The notes under the pieces were generated by a model. The model searched no databases and was not told the DNA's origin. It worked only from the letters and a program-made list of their open reading frames with translations. The position numbers and the translations under genes are program-made. Of a stretch of DNA of 47,099 nt, positions 23,400 to 31,457 are shown one piece after another (the stretch's first letter is position 1; each line of letters starts with the position of its first letter). The stretch is from Prevotella sp. (lineage in GTDB: Bacteria; Bacteroidota; Bacteroidia; Bacteroidales; Bacteroidaceae): contig JAFVHN010000068.1 of assembly GCA_017474515.1 (NCBI GenBank), positions 1-47,099 on the forward strand, written 5' to 3'.

Positions 23400-24200
23400 A
23401 TGAAAAACATTTTTTCATTAGAAGGTAAGAATGCGTGGATTACGGGCGCATCTTACGGCATCGGCTTCAACATTGCAAAGGCATTTGTTGCCGCCGGCAT
23501 CAAGAACATCATTTTCAACGACATCAACGAGGCAGCCCTCCAGCGCGGCTTGGACAACTACCGCGAGGCCGGCATCGAGAACGTGAAGGGCTACGTTTGC
23601 GACGTCACCAAGGAAGACGACGTGAAGGCCCTCGTGGAAACCATCCACAAGGAGGTGGGCCAGATCGACATCCTCGTGAACAACGCCGGCATCATCAAGC
23701 GCATCCCCATGCACGAGATGAAGCGCGCCGAGTTCCAGCAGGTCATCGACATCGACCTCGTGGGACCGTTCATCTGCTCCAGCGCCGTCATTCCCGAAAT
23801 GATGGAGCGCCGCGAAGGAAAAATCATCAACATCTGCTCCATGATGAGCGAGCTGGGCCGCGAGACCGTCAGCGCCTACGCCGCCGCAAAGGGTGGCCTG
23901 AAGATGCTCACGCGCAACATCTGCTCGGAGTATGGCGGGTACAACATCCAGTGCAACGGCATCGGCCCGGGCTACATCGCCACGCCGCAGACGGCACCCC
24001 TCCGCGAGCGCCAGCCCGACGGCAGCCGCCATCCCTTCGACTCCTTCATCTGCGCCAAGACGCCCGCCGGACGCTGGCTCGACCCGAGCGAACTGGGAGG
24101 CCCCGCCGTCTTCCTCGCTTCCAAGGCTTCCGACGCCGTCAACGGACATGTGCTCTATGTGGACGGTGGCATCCTCGCCTACATCGGCAAGCAGCCCTAA
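23400..24200 (+). CDS. kduD: 2-dehydro-3-deoxy-D-gluconate 5-dehydrogenase
   Basis: The 266-residue short-chain dehydrogenase reduces the KduI product to 2-keto-3-deoxygluconate with NAD(P)H. The SDR features are complete: TGASYGIG (15-22), NNAG (94-97), and the catalytic Ser147, Tyr160 and Lys164 (SAYAAAKGG). RHPFDSFICAKTPAGRWLDP fits the KduD/gluconate 5-dehydrogenase group, and linkage to kduI settles the choice. It ends at a strong bidirectional terminator. No KDG kinase or aldolase gene is in the window, so the pathway is completed elsewhere. Confidence 0.93.
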   Translation: MKNIFSLEGKNAWITGASYGIGFNIAKAFVAAGIKNIIFNDINEAALQRGLDNYREAGIENVKGYVCDVTKEDDVKALVETIHKEVGQIDILVNNAGIIKRIPMHEMKRAEFQQVIDIDLVGPFICSSAVIPEMMERREGKIINICSMMSELGRETVSAYAAAKGGLKMLTRNICSEYGGYNIQCNGIGPGYIATPQTAPLRERQPDGSRHPFDSFICAKTPAGRWLDPSELGGPAVFLASKASDAVNGHVLYVDGGILAYIGKQP

Positions 24201-24217
24201 GCCACTGCTGCCGTATC

Positions 24218-24261
24218 ACACAAAAAGAGGTGACTCCAGTGCGGGTCACCTCTTTTTGTGT
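24218..24261. terminator. Bidirectional terminator between kduD and HU
   Basis: ACACAAAAAGAGGTGAC and GTCACCTCTTTTTGTGT form a perfect 17-bp stem around a 10-nt loop, with U-tracts readable on both strands. It serves the convergent kduD and HU genes. Confidence 0.93.
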
Positions 24262-24290
24262 CTGCTGTAAATACTTTTTTCAAGCAGGGC

Positions 24291-24560
24291 TTACAGGGCG
24301 CCTGCCAGATCGGCACTGGCCTTGAACTTGACAACCTTCTTGGCCTCAATCTGAATCTTCTCCTTCGTGGAGGGGTTAATGCCCTCGCGAGCCGGACGCT
24401 CATTCACGCTGAATGTTCCGAAACCGATCAGGGCAACCTTGTCGCCTGCAATCAGGGCTTCCTTCATGGCCTCGGTGGCAGCCTCAAGAGCCTTCTTGGC
24501 GTCAACCTTCGTGATTTGCGCCTTGCCTGCAATCTTGTCAATTAATTCTGTCTTATTCAT
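24291..24560 (-). CDS. hup: HU-family DNA-binding protein
   Basis: The 89-residue protein is a standard-length bacterial HU. It begins MNKTELIDKIAGKAQITKVD, and carries IGFGTFSVNERPAREGINPS, the arm region with the Arg/Pro that inserts into the DNA minor groove. HU bends and compacts DNA and supports recombination and replication. It has a full promoter (24614-24644). Other HU or IHF paralogues may exist outside the window, so the exact symbol is provisional. Confidence 0.95.
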   Translation of the reverse strand: MNKTELIDKIAGKAQITKVDAKKALEAATEAMKEALIAGDKVALIGFGTFSVNERPAREGINPSTKEKIQIEAKKVVKFKASADLAGAL

Positions 24561-24613
24561 AATAAAGAGATTAAAAAAAAGAAACTTTTCGTTATACGGG
24601 TTGAATTTTTTCG

Positions 24614-24644
24614 CAAATTTAGTCTAAAGTATTTATATTACAAA
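24614..24644 (-). promoter_or_regulatory. Promoter of the HU gene
   Basis: Minus-strand TTTG (24644-24641), 19 nt, then TAAATTTG (24621-24614). The leader is about 47 nt. Confidence 0.75.
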
Positions 24645-24726
24645 CAAAAAAGTGAAAAAAGTGAAGAAAATGATGAAAAAAAGTGTGTTTGTGCCCTTTT
24701 TTTAGGTCTATAAGGATTATTTTTCG

Positions 24727-24734
24727 TAATTTTG
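24727..24734 (+). promoter_or_regulatory. Promoter -7 box for the rhomboid gene
   Basis: TAATTTTG, predicted start near 24741, about 28 nt before the ATG at 24769. Confidence 0.55.
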
Positions 24735-24768
24735 CGCCGTTTAAGAACCACAATAAGAAAAAGATACA

Positions 24769-25686
24769 ATGCGCACCATTCCCCCCGTAACGAAGAACCT
24801 TCTCATCATCAACATACTGATGTATGTGGCCACCGAGGTGCTTGTCCGCACCGGCGTGGACCTTCGCGACATTCTCGGCCTCCATTTCTTCCTGGCCCCC
24901 GATTTCAAGGTCTATCAGTTGATTACCTACATCTTCATGCACGGCGACCTCACGCATATTTTCTTCAACATGTTCGCTTTGTGGATGTTCGGATGCGTCA
25001 TCGAGCGCGTGCTGGGATCAAAGAAATTCCTCATCTACTTCCTTGTATGCGGCATCGGCGCCGGCATCATCCAGGAGGCCGCGCAGTTTGCCAACTACAG
25101 CATTGATAACCTCGCCGCCTATTCCACGGTGAACTACGACGGCGAAGTCATTGCCATGAGCGACTACCTCAACAAGTGGACCACGGTGGGCGCCTCGGGA
25201 GCCATCTACGGCATCCTGCTCGCCTTTGGCATGCTCTTCCCCGAGGAGCGCATTTTCATCTTCCCGCTCCCCATTCCCATCAAGGCCAAGTGGTTCGTGC
25301 TCATCTATGCCGCCATAGAATTGTTCTTCGCCCTCAACCAGACGGGCGACGGCGTGGCCCATGTGGCCCACCTCGGAGGCATGTTCTTCGGATTCCTCCT
25401 CATTCGCTACTGGCAGCACCATCCCGGCAGCGCCGGCTTCGGCACCGGTGGCGGCCGACAGTTCTTCGACAACATGCGCTCCAGCTGGGAGAAGCGCTCG
25501 CACAAGCCGGCCGGCCCCTCCCGTCCCGCCGACCCCACGCCTCAGGAAACCGACTGGGAATACAACGCCCGCAAGAAGGCCGAGCAAGACGAGATAGACC
25601 GCCTTCTCGACAAAATCCGCATGAGCGGCTACGACAGCCTCACCGACCAGGAGAAGCGCCGCCTCTTTGAAAGCGGAAAAGATTAA
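24769..25686 (+). CDS. Rhomboid-family intramembrane serine protease
   Basis: The 305-residue membrane protein has about six hydrophobic segments. The catalytic pair is clear: Ser143 in VGASGAIYG and His201 in VAHVAHLGG. The HGDLTHIFFNMFAL segment (58-71) supplies the conserved His and Asn of the oxyanion region. Rhomboids cut transmembrane segments of other proteins; the substrate is unknown. A soluble, charged C-terminal tail follows (about 220-305). It is upstream of an EEP-family gene, 96 bp away, a pairing I recall from other Bacteroidetes; the two are probably co-transcribed. Confidence 0.93.
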   Translation: MRTIPPVTKNLLIINILMYVATEVLVRTGVDLRDILGLHFFLAPDFKVYQLITYIFMHGDLTHIFFNMFALWMFGCVIERVLGSKKFLIYFLVCGIGAGIIQEAAQFANYSIDNLAAYSTVNYDGEVIAMSDYLNKWTTVGASGAIYGILLAFGMLFPEERIFIFPLPIPIKAKWFVLIYAAIELFFALNQTGDGVAHVAHLGGMFFGFLLIRYWQHHPGSAGFGTGGGRQFFDNMRSSWEKRSHKPAGPSRPADPTPQETDWEYNARKKAEQDEIDRLLDKIRMSGYDSLTDQEKRRLFESGKD

Positions 25687-25690
25687 ACCC

Positions 25691-25753
25691 TTAAGAAGCC
25701 CTAGGAAATCCTAGGAAAACCTAGGAAAACCTAGGCCCTCCTAGGAAAACCTA
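25691..25753. repeat. 10-bp-period CCTAGG-type array between rhomboid and EEP genes
   Basis: Six units such as CTAGGAAAAC follow each other with an exact period of 10. It lies in the 96-bp gap between two co-directional genes, so it would be transcribed. Read on the other strand it has the same GGTTTTCCTA form as the array at 991-1090. Confidence 0.9.
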
Positions 25754-25782
25754 TCAATAAAAACTAAAACCCCAAAAAACCA

Positions 25783-26871
25783 ATGCCCCTCCACCGCGCC
25801 CTCCGGCGAACAATCACCCGCGCAGCCGTTATCATCAACGTCGCCGCCGCGGTCGCCATGCTCGTGGCGGGCTGGTCCGACAGGCTCTATCCCCCGCATT
25901 TCCCCGTGCTGGCAAATGCCGGATTGCTTTTCCCACTCTTCATCGTCTTCAACCTCCTTTTCCTCGTGGCATGGACGCTGGCCAAGTCGTGGCGAGTGCT
26001 CATCCCCGTGGCGGCCTTTGCCGCCTGCCTGCCGCCCATACGCAGCTATTGCCCGCTCAACCGCCCGCAAGAGCCGCCGAACAAAGGCGTCAGAATCATG
26101 AGCTTCAACGTGGCCAATTTCCATTATCCCGGCCCCCATGCCGACGAATCGCCCTTTCCCGCCCTCACCTATATCGGCGAGAGCGGCGTACACATCGCCT
26201 GCATTCAGGAGGCATGGATGAACAAGCAGAAACTCGACATCCTGAGAAAATACTTCCATCACGTGGAGGCACATCGCACGCCCAACCTCCACGAAAACCT
26301 CGTCATGGCATCACAATTCCCCATTCTCGGCTCAGAGGGCATCGAAACGGGCGGGGAGATGAACGGCTGCGTGGCCTTCCACCTGCTCGCCGGAACCGAC
26401 ACCCTCACCGTCATCAACTGCCACCTGCTCAGCTACGACCTCACCATGGAGGAGCGCGGACATTTCTCCGACATCATCAGCGGAAAGACCAAAGGCGACA
26501 GCGCACGAAGCAAAATGGCCTTCCTGCTGAGGAAAACGGCCCGCGCCACCATAGAACGCGCACCCCAGGCCGACGCCTTGGTGGACTATATCACCGCCCA
26601 CCCCAACCGCCTCTTCGTGGTGTGCGGCGACTTCAACTCGTGCCCAAATTCCTACGTCCTCTACCGCCTGCGCCAGGTGCTCACCGACTGCTATGTCGAG
26701 ACGGGCCTCGGGCCGGGGTGGTCGTTCAACCGCTTCAACATCAACGTGCGCCTCGACCACATGCTATGCAGCCCAAGCCTGCGGCCCTTCGGATGCAAGG
26801 TGGACCGCACCGTCAACCATAGCGACCATTACCCCATCAGTTGCTGGCTGAAAAAACGCAAGAAGCAGTAA
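25783..26871 (+). CDS. Membrane-anchored endonuclease/exonuclease/phosphatase-family protein
   Basis: The 362-residue protein has three hydrophobic segments in its first 90 residues, and then an EEP (DNase I-like) domain. The motifs are MSFNVANFHY, the acidic QEAW, VVCGDFNSCP, and the C-terminal VRLDHMLCS and NHSDHYPI, containing the catalytic Asp/Asn/His set. EEP enzymes cleave phosphodiesters in nucleic acids, lipids or other substrates; which one applies here cannot be read. The topology places the catalytic domain on one side of the inner membrane. It follows the rhomboid gene, and no separate promoter is seen. Confidence 0.88.
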   Translation: MPLHRALRRTITRAAVIINVAAAVAMLVAGWSDRLYPPHFPVLANAGLLFPLFIVFNLLFLVAWTLAKSWRVLIPVAAFAACLPPIRSYCPLNRPQEPPNKGVRIMSFNVANFHYPGPHADESPFPALTYIGESGVHIACIQEAWMNKQKLDILRKYFHHVEAHRTPNLHENLVMASQFPILGSEGIETGGEMNGCVAFHLLAGTDTLTVINCHLLSYDLTMEERGHFSDIISGKTKGDSARSKMAFLLRKTARATIERAPQADALVDYITAHPNRLFVVCGDFNSCPNSYVLYRLRQVLTDCYVETGLGPGWSFNRFNINVRLDHMLCSPSLRPFGCKVDRTVNHSDHYPISCWLKKRKKQ

Positions 26872-26937
26872 CCCCCTATACCTAATTATATTATATAAGA
26901 GACCGCTATCAGGTGGATAACAACATAGGTGAAAATT

Positions 26938-27141
26938 GGTAAAAAATCTTGACAATTTTGCCGATTTTTCACCCGTTTTGTAACTTGTTGAAAATTAGCG
27001 ACTTGCAAATCACCCCAGGTTTGACCGCAAATTTCGCACCTCAAACTGCCAAATCTCTCCCCTCAAACTGCCAAATCTCTCCCCGAAATTTGCGGTCAAA
27101 CCTTCCCGGGTACATGAAATTTTATGAAAAATTTTGACAAA
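26938..27141 (+). repeat. 185-bp structured repeat unit, copy C
   Basis: The direct repeats (AAAAAATCTTGACAAT at 26941 and GAAAAATTTTGACAAA at 27126) are again 185 bp apart. A GTTGAAAATTAG motif is at offset 46. The hairpin arms are perfect over 20 bp (AGGTTTGACCGCAAATTTCG, 27017-27036, against 27084-27103) and start and end at the same offsets as in A and B. The loop is an exact 22-bp tandem repeat (27039-27060, 27061-27082). Confidence 0.9.
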
Positions 27142-27175
27142 ACTCCGCGTCAGGACTGCATTAGGAGCCGACGCA

Positions 27176-27473
27176 TCCCGTTCTGCCGAATTTGCAATTC
27201 GGCAGCATTGAGTATAAGCATTTGAAATGCGAGACAACGTTTTCTCGGATTACAAATCCTGATACTCGCTCCAGTCGAATTGCAAATTCGCCTGAACAGA
27301 GGTAGGACTGCATTAGGGCCGACGCGTTAGGAGCCGACGCCTCCCGTTCTGCCGAATTTGCAATTCGGCAGCATTGAGTATAAGCATTTGAAATGCGAGA
27401 CGACGTTTTCTCGGATTACAAATCCTGATACTCGCTCCAGTCGAATTGCAAATTCGCCTGAACAGAGGTAGGA
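27176..27473. repeat. Tandem pair of 132-bp composite palindromes
   Basis: Bases 27176-27307 and 27342-27473 are identical at 131 of 132 positions, with an offset of 166 bp. Each unit contains CTGCCGAATTTGCAATTCGG, GAGTATAAGCATTTGAAATG, then GGATTACAAATCCTGATACT and CGAATTGCAAATTCG, so the whole unit is a large imperfect palindrome. Between them are fragments of the GAGCCGACGC family. Confidence 0.93.
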
Positions 27474-27480
27474 ACCGACA

Positions 27481-27583
27481 CTATAGGAGCCGACGCTATA
27501 GGAGCCGACGCTATAGGAGCCGACGCTTCCAAGCGTCGGAGTAAATAAAAATCAAAAGTTAGTCCGACGCTTGGAAGCGTCGG
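27481..27583. repeat. 15-bp tandem repeat plus two GACGCTT palindromes
   Basis: CTATAGGAGCCGACG occurs three times in a row (27481-27525) and runs into the palindromes 27520-27539 and 27564-27583, each of the form CCGACGCTT-NN-AAGCGTCGG. The family is the same as at 2478-2835. Confidence 0.9.
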
Positions 27584-27712
27584 CTCCTATCGCGGCTCCT
27601 TTCTACGTTCTGTTGAATTTGCGAATACCGCTGAACACCCCCCATCTCCCCCCTCTTTTTAAAAAAAATGCACTTTTCTTGCCCGAAATTTTATAATATG
27701 TGGAAAAATGTG

Positions 27713-27720
27713 TAACTTTG
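27713..27720 (+). promoter_or_regulatory. Promoter -7 box for secDF
   Basis: TAACTTTG matches TAnnTTTG. The leader of about 95 nt to the ATG at 27822 is longer than for most genes here; no known riboswitch was recognised in it. Confidence 0.6.
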
Positions 27721-27821
27721 CACGCCTTTTTGCCGCATTTTCCCAAAAATGTGGCCTAAAGCCCGTATATGGGCATCGGCACCGACATCGCAAATCGATA
27801 AATCAAACATAATAAACAAAA

Positions 27822-30800
27822 ATGCAAAACAAAGGAATTGTCATTTGCGTAGCCGTCCTACTGACGCTCGCAAGCATCTTCTACCTCAGCTTCTCGTTGG
27901 CCACGAGCTACTACGACAGGGAGGCAGCGAAGATTGAAGACCCCATCAAGCAGCAGGATTACAAAGATTCTGTCAAGTACTTGGGCATCTACTCTTACCA
28001 AAAGTGCCTTGAAACGCAGATCGGACTCGGTCTCGACCTCAAGGGCGGCATGAACGTCATCCTCGAAATCAGCGTCCCCGACGTTATCGAGACACTCGCC
28101 GACCACAAGACCGACCCCGCCTTCGTCAAGTCAATGAAGGAAGCTAAGAAAGAAGAGGAGAAGAGCCAGAAGGACTTCATCTCACTCTTTATCAACGCCT
28201 ACAAGACCAATGCCCCGGGCCACCGCCTGGCCGAAATCTTCGCCACTCAGCAGCTCAAGGGAAAAGTCTCCACAACAAGCACCGACGCCGAGGTGGAAAC
28301 CGTGCTCCGTGAGGAGGTACAGGCCGCCATCGACAACTCGTTCAACGTGGTGCGCAACCGTATCGACAAGTTCGGCGTCGTTCAGCCCAACATACAGAAA
28401 CTCGAAGGTCAGGAAGGCCGACTCATGGTCGAAATGCCCGGCATCCGCGAGCCCGAGCGCGTCCGCAAGCTCCTCCAGGGCTCCGCCAACCTCGAATTCT
28501 GGGAAACCTATAACAGCCAGGAAATCACCCCGCTCCTCTCGCAGCTCGACCAGCAGCTGGCCAACATCACTTCCAACGACGTGAAGACCGACTCCGTCTC
28601 TGCCGACAAGAAGGCCGAGGCTGAAAAGAAAGCCGAAGAGCCCGAAAAGAAGGCCGAGGCCGCTGAGAAGAAGGACGAGAAGGCCGACACCGCAAAGGCC
28701 AAGCTCGAACTGAAGAAAGACGCCACCAAGGCCGCTCCCGGCACCCAGAACACCGAGGAGCAGATGGAGCAGCTCAAGAAGCAGCACCCCTTGCTCGCAA
28801 TCCTCCAGCTCGCTCCCCAGGGCAGCCTCGCCATCGTGGGTTATGCCAACGTGCGCGACACCGCCGATGTCAACAAGGCCATCTATGGCGAACAGGCCAA
28901 GCGCATCCTGCCCACCGACCTCAAGCTTATGTGGGGCGCAACACCTGCCGACGGCAGCAAGAACGTCTTTGAGCTCTATGCCATCAAGGCCAGCGGAAAC
29001 AACGGACGCGCACCCCTCGAGGGCGACGTCATCGTGGACGCAAAGGACGAGTTTGAGCAGCTCTCAGGCCGACCCAGCGTCAGCATGAGCATGAACAGCG
29101 AGGGCGCACGCCGATGGGCACAGCTCACCAAGCAGAACGTGGGCAAGGCCGTGGCCATCGTGCTCGACGGAGCAGTATATTCCGCTCCACGCGTCAACTC
29201 GGAAATCACCGGAGGCAACTCCCAGATTACCGGTAACTTCACCATCGAGACCACCAAGGACCTGGCCAACACCCTGAAGTCCGGTCGTATGCCCGCACCC
29301 GCACGCATCGTGCAGGAAGAAGTGGTGGGTCCCACACTCGGCGCACAGTCCATCCAGCAGGGTATCATGTCGTTCATCATTGCCTTCGTGCTCCTCATGC
29401 TCTACATGATTTGCATGTACGGCTTCATTCCCGGAATGATGGCCAACTGCGCCCTGTTGCTCAACCTGTTCTTCACGCTGGGCATCCTGACCTCCTTCCA
29501 GGCCGCACTCACCATGTCGGGTTTGGCTGGTATCGTGCTTACCCTCGGTACGGCCGTCGATGCCAACGTGCTCATCTATGAGCGCATCAAGGAAGAAATG
29601 CGCTCTGGAAAGGGCATCAAGCAGGCACTAAAGGCCGGTTATGCCAACGCCTTCTCGGCCATCTTCGACTCCAACCTTACGTCGTTGATTACGGGCATCA
29701 TCCTGCTCTACTTCGGAACAGGCCCCATCAAGGGCTTTGCCACAACGTGGATTATCGGTATCATCTGCTCGTTCTTCACGGCAGTGTTCATCACCCGCAT
29801 CGTTTTCGAAAGCAGGCACAACAAGGACAAGTGGCTCAACCTGAAGTTCTACACCAACTTCTCGAAGAATCTCATGCAGGGCCTCCACATCCCCTTCATG
29901 TCGTTCTATAAGAAGACCGCCGTCTTCGTGGGCATCGCCATCGTGGTGTTTGCCGCCAGCTTCCTGTTGCGCGGACTGAGCAAGAGCATCGACTTCACCG
30001 GTGGCCGCAACTATGTGGTGACCTTCGAGAACCCCGTGCAGCCCGAGGAAATCCGCACCATCCTGGCAGAGGCCTTCCCCGAGTGCAACACCGGTGCCAT
30101 TTCCATCGGTACCGACAACAAGACCATCCGTATTTCCACCAACTACAAGATTGAGAGCAACGAGCCCACCGCCGACGACGAGGCCGAGAGCATCCTCTAC
30201 AAGGCCCTGAAGGAAAAGGGACTGGTCAAGCAGGCCGACATCGACGCCTTCAAGAACCCCGACATCCGCGAGGGTGGCTCCATCATCAGCTCGACAAAGG
30301 TGGGACCGTCGGTGGCAAAGGACATCACGCATAACGCCATCATCAGCGTGCTCATAGCTCTGGTGGCCATCTTCCTTTACATCCTGCTCCGATTCCGCAA
30401 CATCGCATTCTCAGTGGGCTCTGTGGTGGCACTGGCCATCGACACCATCATCGTGCTCGGACTCTATTCGCTGCTCTGGGGCATCGTGCCCTGGTCGCTC
30501 GAAATCGACCAGGCATTCATCGGTGCCATCCTTACCGTGGTGGGTTACTCCATCAACGACAAGGTGGTGGTCTTCGACCGCATTCGTGAAAACCTGCGCC
30601 TGCACCCCAAGCGCGACAAGCAGCAGCTCTTCAACGAGAGTATCAACCAGACGCTCGCACGTACCGTCAACACCTCCGTTTCCACGTTGATCGTGCTCCT
30701 TTGCATCTTCATCCTCGGCGGTGCCAGCATCCGCAGCTTCGCATTCGCACTCATCCTGGGTGTCGTCTTTGGAACGCTCTCGTCAATCTTCATCGCTTCG

Positions 30801-30863
30801 CCCGTGGCTTACCTCGTCATGGGACGCAGAATCAAGGAAGTTCCCGAAGAGAGGGCGGAATAA
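27822..30863 (+). CDS. secDF: Fused protein-export subunit SecDF
   Basis: The 1013-residue inner-membrane protein combines SecD (N-terminal) and SecF (C-terminal), which use the proton gradient to help the Sec translocon export proteins. SecD marks: LGLDLKGGMNVILEI (about 68-82), the P1 periplasmic domain, and GLAGIVLTLGTAVDANVLIY with the conserved Asp and Asn. SecF marks: SIDFTGGRNYVV (about 721-732), and AILTVVGYSINDKVVVFDRI with its own Asp. The fusion is usual in Bacteroidetes. A Lys/Glu/Ala-rich low-complexity insert (about residues 255-310) interrupts the SecD periplasmic part. An intrinsic terminator follows. Confidence 0.96.
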   Translation: MQNKGIVICVAVLLTLASIFYLSFSLATSYYDREAAKIEDPIKQQDYKDSVKYLGIYSYQKCLETQIGLGLDLKGGMNVILEISVPDVIETLADHKTDPAFVKSMKEAKKEEEKSQKDFISLFINAYKTNAPGHRLAEIFATQQLKGKVSTTSTDAEVETVLREEVQAAIDNSFNVVRNRIDKFGVVQPNIQKLEGQEGRLMVEMPGIREPERVRKLLQGSANLEFWETYNSQEITPLLSQLDQQLANITSNDVKTDSVSADKKAEAEKKAEEPEKKAEAAEKKDEKADTAKAKLELKKDATKAAPGTQNTEEQMEQLKKQHPLLAILQLAPQGSLAIVGYANVRDTADVNKAIYGEQAKRILPTDLKLMWGATPADGSKNVFELYAIKASGNNGRAPLEGDVIVDAKDEFEQLSGRPSVSMSMNSEGARRWAQLTKQNVGKAVAIVLDGAVYSAPRVNSEITGGNSQITGNFTIETTKDLANTLKSGRMPAPARIVQEEVVGPTLGAQSIQQGIMSFIIAFVLLMLYMICMYGFIPGMMANCALLLNLFFTLGILTSFQAALTMSGLAGIVLTLGTAVDANVLIYERIKEEMRSGKGIKQALKAGYANAFSAIFDSNLTSLITGIILLYFGTGPIKGFATTWIIGIICSFFTAVFITRIVFESRHNKDKWLNLKFYTNFSKNLMQGLHIPFMSFYKKTAVFVGIAIVVFAASFLLRGLSKSIDFTGGRNYVVTFENPVQPEEIRTILAEAFPECNTGAISIGTDNKTIRISTNYKIESNEPTADDEAESILYKALKEKGLVKQADIDAFKNPDIREGGSIISSTKVGPSVAKDITHNAIISVLIALVAIFLYILLRFRNIAFSVGSVVALAIDTIIVLGLYSLLWGIVPWSLEIDQAFIGAILTVVGYSINDKVVVFDRIRENLRLHPKRDKQQLFNESINQTLARTVNTSVSTLIVLLCIFILGGASIRSFAFALILGVVFGTLSSIFIASPVAYLVMGRRIKEVPEERAE

Positions 30864-30892
30864 TCCTCGCCTCTTCAAATCAATAACTTTCA

Positions 30893-30931
30893 GGCATCAT
30901 CCGCACCTTTTCGCGGATGATGCCTTTTTTT
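30893..30931 (+). terminator. Intrinsic terminator of secDF
   Basis: GGCATCATCCGC, an 8-nt loop, GCGGATGATGCC, then seven T's. The stem is a perfect 12 bp. Confidence 0.92.
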
Positions 30932-30991
30932 ATGCAAACACACAAAAATGAATCCTCCTGCCACTGTTCTCTTTGAAACGAATAGTCTTGT

Positions 30992-31098
30992 TTTTTTGAA
31001 ACGAATTATCCTAATATATTTTTAATTATTTTTGATTAATTATTCACATTCGTTTCAAGGGAAATTAAAAAACAATTAGGATAATTCGTTTCAAAAAA
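30992..31098. repeat. Perfect 24-bp inverted repeat with GAAACGAAT motifs
   Basis: TTTTTTGAAACGAATTATCC and 4 further bases (30992-31015) pair perfectly with 31075-31098 around a 59-nt A/T-rich centre. GAAACGAA or its complement occurs at least seven times between 30970 and 31305, including two copies within a TTCAAAATAAAAGACTCTTC tandem at about 31250-31295. Confidence 0.9.
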
Positions 31099-31116
31099 CA
31101 TTCCTTCGCCTGCCGT

Positions 31117-31215
31117 GAATATAAGGATTTGTAATCCGAAACAAGCATTACACATTTATTTCGCATTGCAAATGCTGATACTCAATTCTGCCGAATTGCA
31201 AATTCGGCAGAACGG
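31117..31215. repeat. Composite palindrome, single copy
   Basis: This carries the same modules as 27176-27473: ATATAAGGATTTGTAATCC, CGCATTGCAAATGCTGATAC, and CTGCCGAATTGCAAATTCGG. The first arm is shortened. Confidence 0.85.
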
Positions 31216-31385
31216 GAAAATAATTAAAAATATATTAGAATAATTCGTTTCAAAATAAAAGACTCTTCGCTTCAAAATAAAAGACTCTTCGTTTCAAAAA
31301 CCCTCCCTTTAACCCCGTTTTTCTTTCAAAAAGTTTCAAAAACTTTAAAAAATCTCCCTTTTTCTTGCATTTTGTCGCTTTTTTC

Positions 31386-31416
31386 TTGCATATTTCCATA
31401 AAAAGCCGTAATATTG
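31386..31416 (+). promoter_or_regulatory. Promoter for the choice-of-anchor-J gene
   Basis: TTG (31386-31388), 20 nt, then TAATATTG (31409-31416), one change from the -7 consensus. The leader is about 35 nt. Confidence 0.5.
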
Positions 31417-31457
31417 CAAAAATTTTCTAATTTCTAATTTCTAAATTTATAATGTGT

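Noticed and set aside
27156-27583. CRISPR array
   Set aside because: Repeats are palindromic, unequal in spacing and near-identical over 132 bp with no unique spacers; no cas genes other than the Cas2-related vapD are present.
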